A stretch of 6,622 nt of DNA from Acidimicrobiia bacterium. GTDB lineage: Bacteria; Actinomycetota; Acidimicrobiia; Spongiisociales; ZC4RG35. This document shows positions 5,603-6,622 of this stretch, piece by piece (position 1 is the stretch's first letter; each line of letters opens with the position of its first letter). Made by a program: the position numbers and the translations under genes. Where the stretch lies: NCBI GenBank assembly GCA_029865445.1, contig JAOUGY010000212.1:1-6622 (forward strand), written 5' to 3'. Under the pieces are notes generated by a model. The model was not told the origin of the DNA, made no database searches, and saw nothing but the letters and a program-made list of their open reading frames with translations.

Positions 5603-6465
5603 TCGTTGCGCACACGTTCGAAGAGGCACGGCATGCCCGAGGCGAGGGGCGCGTAGGGCTCGTACCGACCATGGGCGCTCTGCATGCCGGCCACCGGTCG
5701 CTGCTCGATGCTGCCGTGCGGAGCGCCGATCGAGTGATGGCGTCCATTTTCGTGAACCCGCTCCAATTCAACGATCCCGCCGATCTCGAGAAGTATCCGA
5801 GGACGCTGGACGCCGATCTCGAGATCTGCCGCGAGGCCGGCGTCGACGTGGTGTTCGCCCCCGGGCCCGACGTGATGTACCCGCGGCCGCCATTGACCTC
5901 GGTCGTTGTGTCCCGCGTGGCCGACTTCATGGAGGGGCCCCATCGACCAGGCCACTTCGCAGGGGTGGCGACCGTGGTCGCGAAGCTGTTTGCCGGGCTC
6001 CAACCCGACATGGCCTTCTTCGGACGCAAGGATGCCCAACAGCTCGCCATCATTCGCACCATGGCCGCAGATCTCGACTTCCCGGTGACCGTCGTGGGCT
6101 GTCCCACGCTCCGCAGCCCCGAGGGCCTCGCCCTCAGCAGCCGAAACGTGTTCCTGTCGGAGGTGGAACGGGTCCGGGCACTCGGTTTGTCCCGGGGCCT
6201 CATGCGCGCCGCGGATGCCGTTGAAGAAGGCATTCGAGACGCCGGCGTTCTGATCTCCGCCGCCCGCTCGGAGATGGACGGTCTGGATGTGGAGTACGTC
6301 GAGCTGGCATCGCAGCAAGACGCCTCGCCGCTCTCGGTACTCGACCGTCCCGCTTTCCTTGCCGTCGCCGCCTTCGCCGGGGCGATACGGCTCATCGACA
6401 ACGTCGCCTTCGACGTCATCGACGGCCGGTTCTCGCCCGATCGCGGCATCCGGGTCGCCGGCTGA
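5599..6465 (+). CDS. panC: Pantothenate synthetase PanC (pantoate-beta-alanine ligase)
   Basis: PanC joins pantoate and beta-alanine, using ATP through a pantoyl-adenylate intermediate, to make pantothenate in the cytoplasm. The 288 residues match the usual length of 280-310. Motifs: PTMGALHAGH (23-32, HIGH-like nucleotide site), SIFVNPLQF (49-57), PGHFAGVATVVAKLF (117-131), FGRKDAQQL (141-149) and R172 to N183 ending in LALSSRN (177-183, KMSKS-like). The C-terminal domain ends with an LIDNV stretch (265-269) typical of the family. The start overlaps the upstream stop as ATGA, with GAGG 7 bases before it (5588-5591). The stop shares one base with the coaX start (TGATG). Pantoate must come from PanB and a ketopantoate reductase encoded elsewhere, or partly by the upstream gene. 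No catalytic residue appears missing. Confidence 0.97.
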   Translation: MIVAHTFEEARHARGEGRVGLVPTMGALHAGHRSLLDAAVRSADRVMASIFVNPLQFNDPADLEKYPRTLDADLEICREAGVDVVFAPGPDVMYPRPPLTSVVVSRVADFMEGPHRPGHFAGVATVVAKLFAGLQPDMAFFGRKDAQQLAIIRTMAADLDFPVTVVGCPTLRSPEGLALSSRNVFLSEVERVRALGLSRGLMRAADAVEEGIRDAGVLISAARSEMDGLDVEYVELASQQDASPLSVLDRPAFLAVAAFAGAIRLIDNVAFDVIDGRFSPDRGIRVAG

Positions 6466-6622
6466 TGCTCCTCGTCGCCGACATCGGCAACTCCACTTCC
6501 GGATTCGGGCTCTACGACCAGCACGACCTCATCCGCCAATGGCGGATCACGACGGCCTCCCGTACGGCCGACGAGTACGAGTTGGTCCTCGAGGGGCTGT
6601 TGGCCGGTGACGCGCCCGCCAT
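6465..6622 (+). CDS. coaX: Type III pantothenate kinase CoaX, N-terminal part (3'-truncated by window edge)
   Basis: Only the first 52 codons are visible. CoaX phosphorylates pantothenate, the first committed step of CoA synthesis; it belongs to the ASKHA fold, is insensitive to CoA feedback and needs a monovalent cation. The start MLLVADIGNSTSGFGLYD carries the phosphate-binding loop of the family (usually DxGNT; here DIGNST, a mild variant). The following RQWRITTASRTADEYE stretch (24-39) matches the conserved WR...T...T.DE segment. ATG 6465 overlaps the panC stop by one base, so PanC and CoaX are made together. No ribosome binding site stands out, consistent with coupling. The N-terminus is distinctive, but the rest of the gene cannot be checked here. 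Confidence 0.88.
   Translation, partial: MLLVADIGNSTSGFGLYDQHDLIRQWRITTASRTADEYELVLEGLLAGDAPA

Noticed and set aside
5379..6539. Long minus-strand open frame (386 codons) opposite the DUF2520 gene and panC
   Set aside because: It is a shadow: the + strand here encodes clear DUF2520 and PanC motifs, and the minus-strand translation is low-complexity Ser/Arg/Thr-rich with no recognisable family.

Overview
The window is GC-rich, almost fully coding, and every supported gene lies on the + strand. GTG and TTG starts, 4-base start/stop overlaps and the gene order all suggest an actinobacterium. From memory, the order resembles the Mycobacterium tuberculosis block ftsH-folE-folP-folB-folK-(two membrane genes)-Rv3603c-panC-panD-coaX. 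The added and missing genes point to a deep-branching actinobacterial lineage, perhaps Acidimicrobiia-like; that placement is inference.

Region 1 (1-4214) is a tightly packed run: the C-terminal five-sixths or so of the membrane protease FtsH; FolP (dihydropteroate synthase); a small protein with a degenerate dual-specificity-phosphatase look; FolB (dihydroneopterin aldolase); and FolK (pterin pyrophosphokinase) fused in one reading frame to an isoprenylcysteine-methyltransferase-like membrane domain. FolB, FolK and FolP are consecutive steps from dihydroneopterin to dihydropteroate. folE, which sits between ftsH and folP in mycobacteria, is not here.

Region 2 (4215-4777) holds one 111-residue, highly charged protein of unknown function, flanked by gaps of 114 and 113 bases. 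Each gap begins, within a few bases of a stop codon, with a long-stem hairpin lacking a T-tract (possible terminators). The leader of the small gene can also fold so that its Shine-Dalgarno sequence is paired, and a six-codon ORF runs into the opposite arm. This is a possible translational switch.

Region 3 (4778-6622) is a second overlapping run: a Rossmann/DUF2520 protein (Rv3603c type), PanC (pantothenate synthetase) and the start of CoaX (type III pantothenate kinase). PanC makes pantothenate and CoaX phosphorylates it to enter CoA synthesis. panD is not between them. The first gene of this run may be transcribed without a leader, from a -10-like hexamer placed so that transcription would begin at the ATG.

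The core is conserved housekeeping metabolism. The less ordinary parts are the phosphatase-like protein without its catalytic Cys and Arg, the FolK-methyltransferase fusion, and the structured leader of the small charged protein. I see no mobile element, CRISPR array, tRNA or rRNA.
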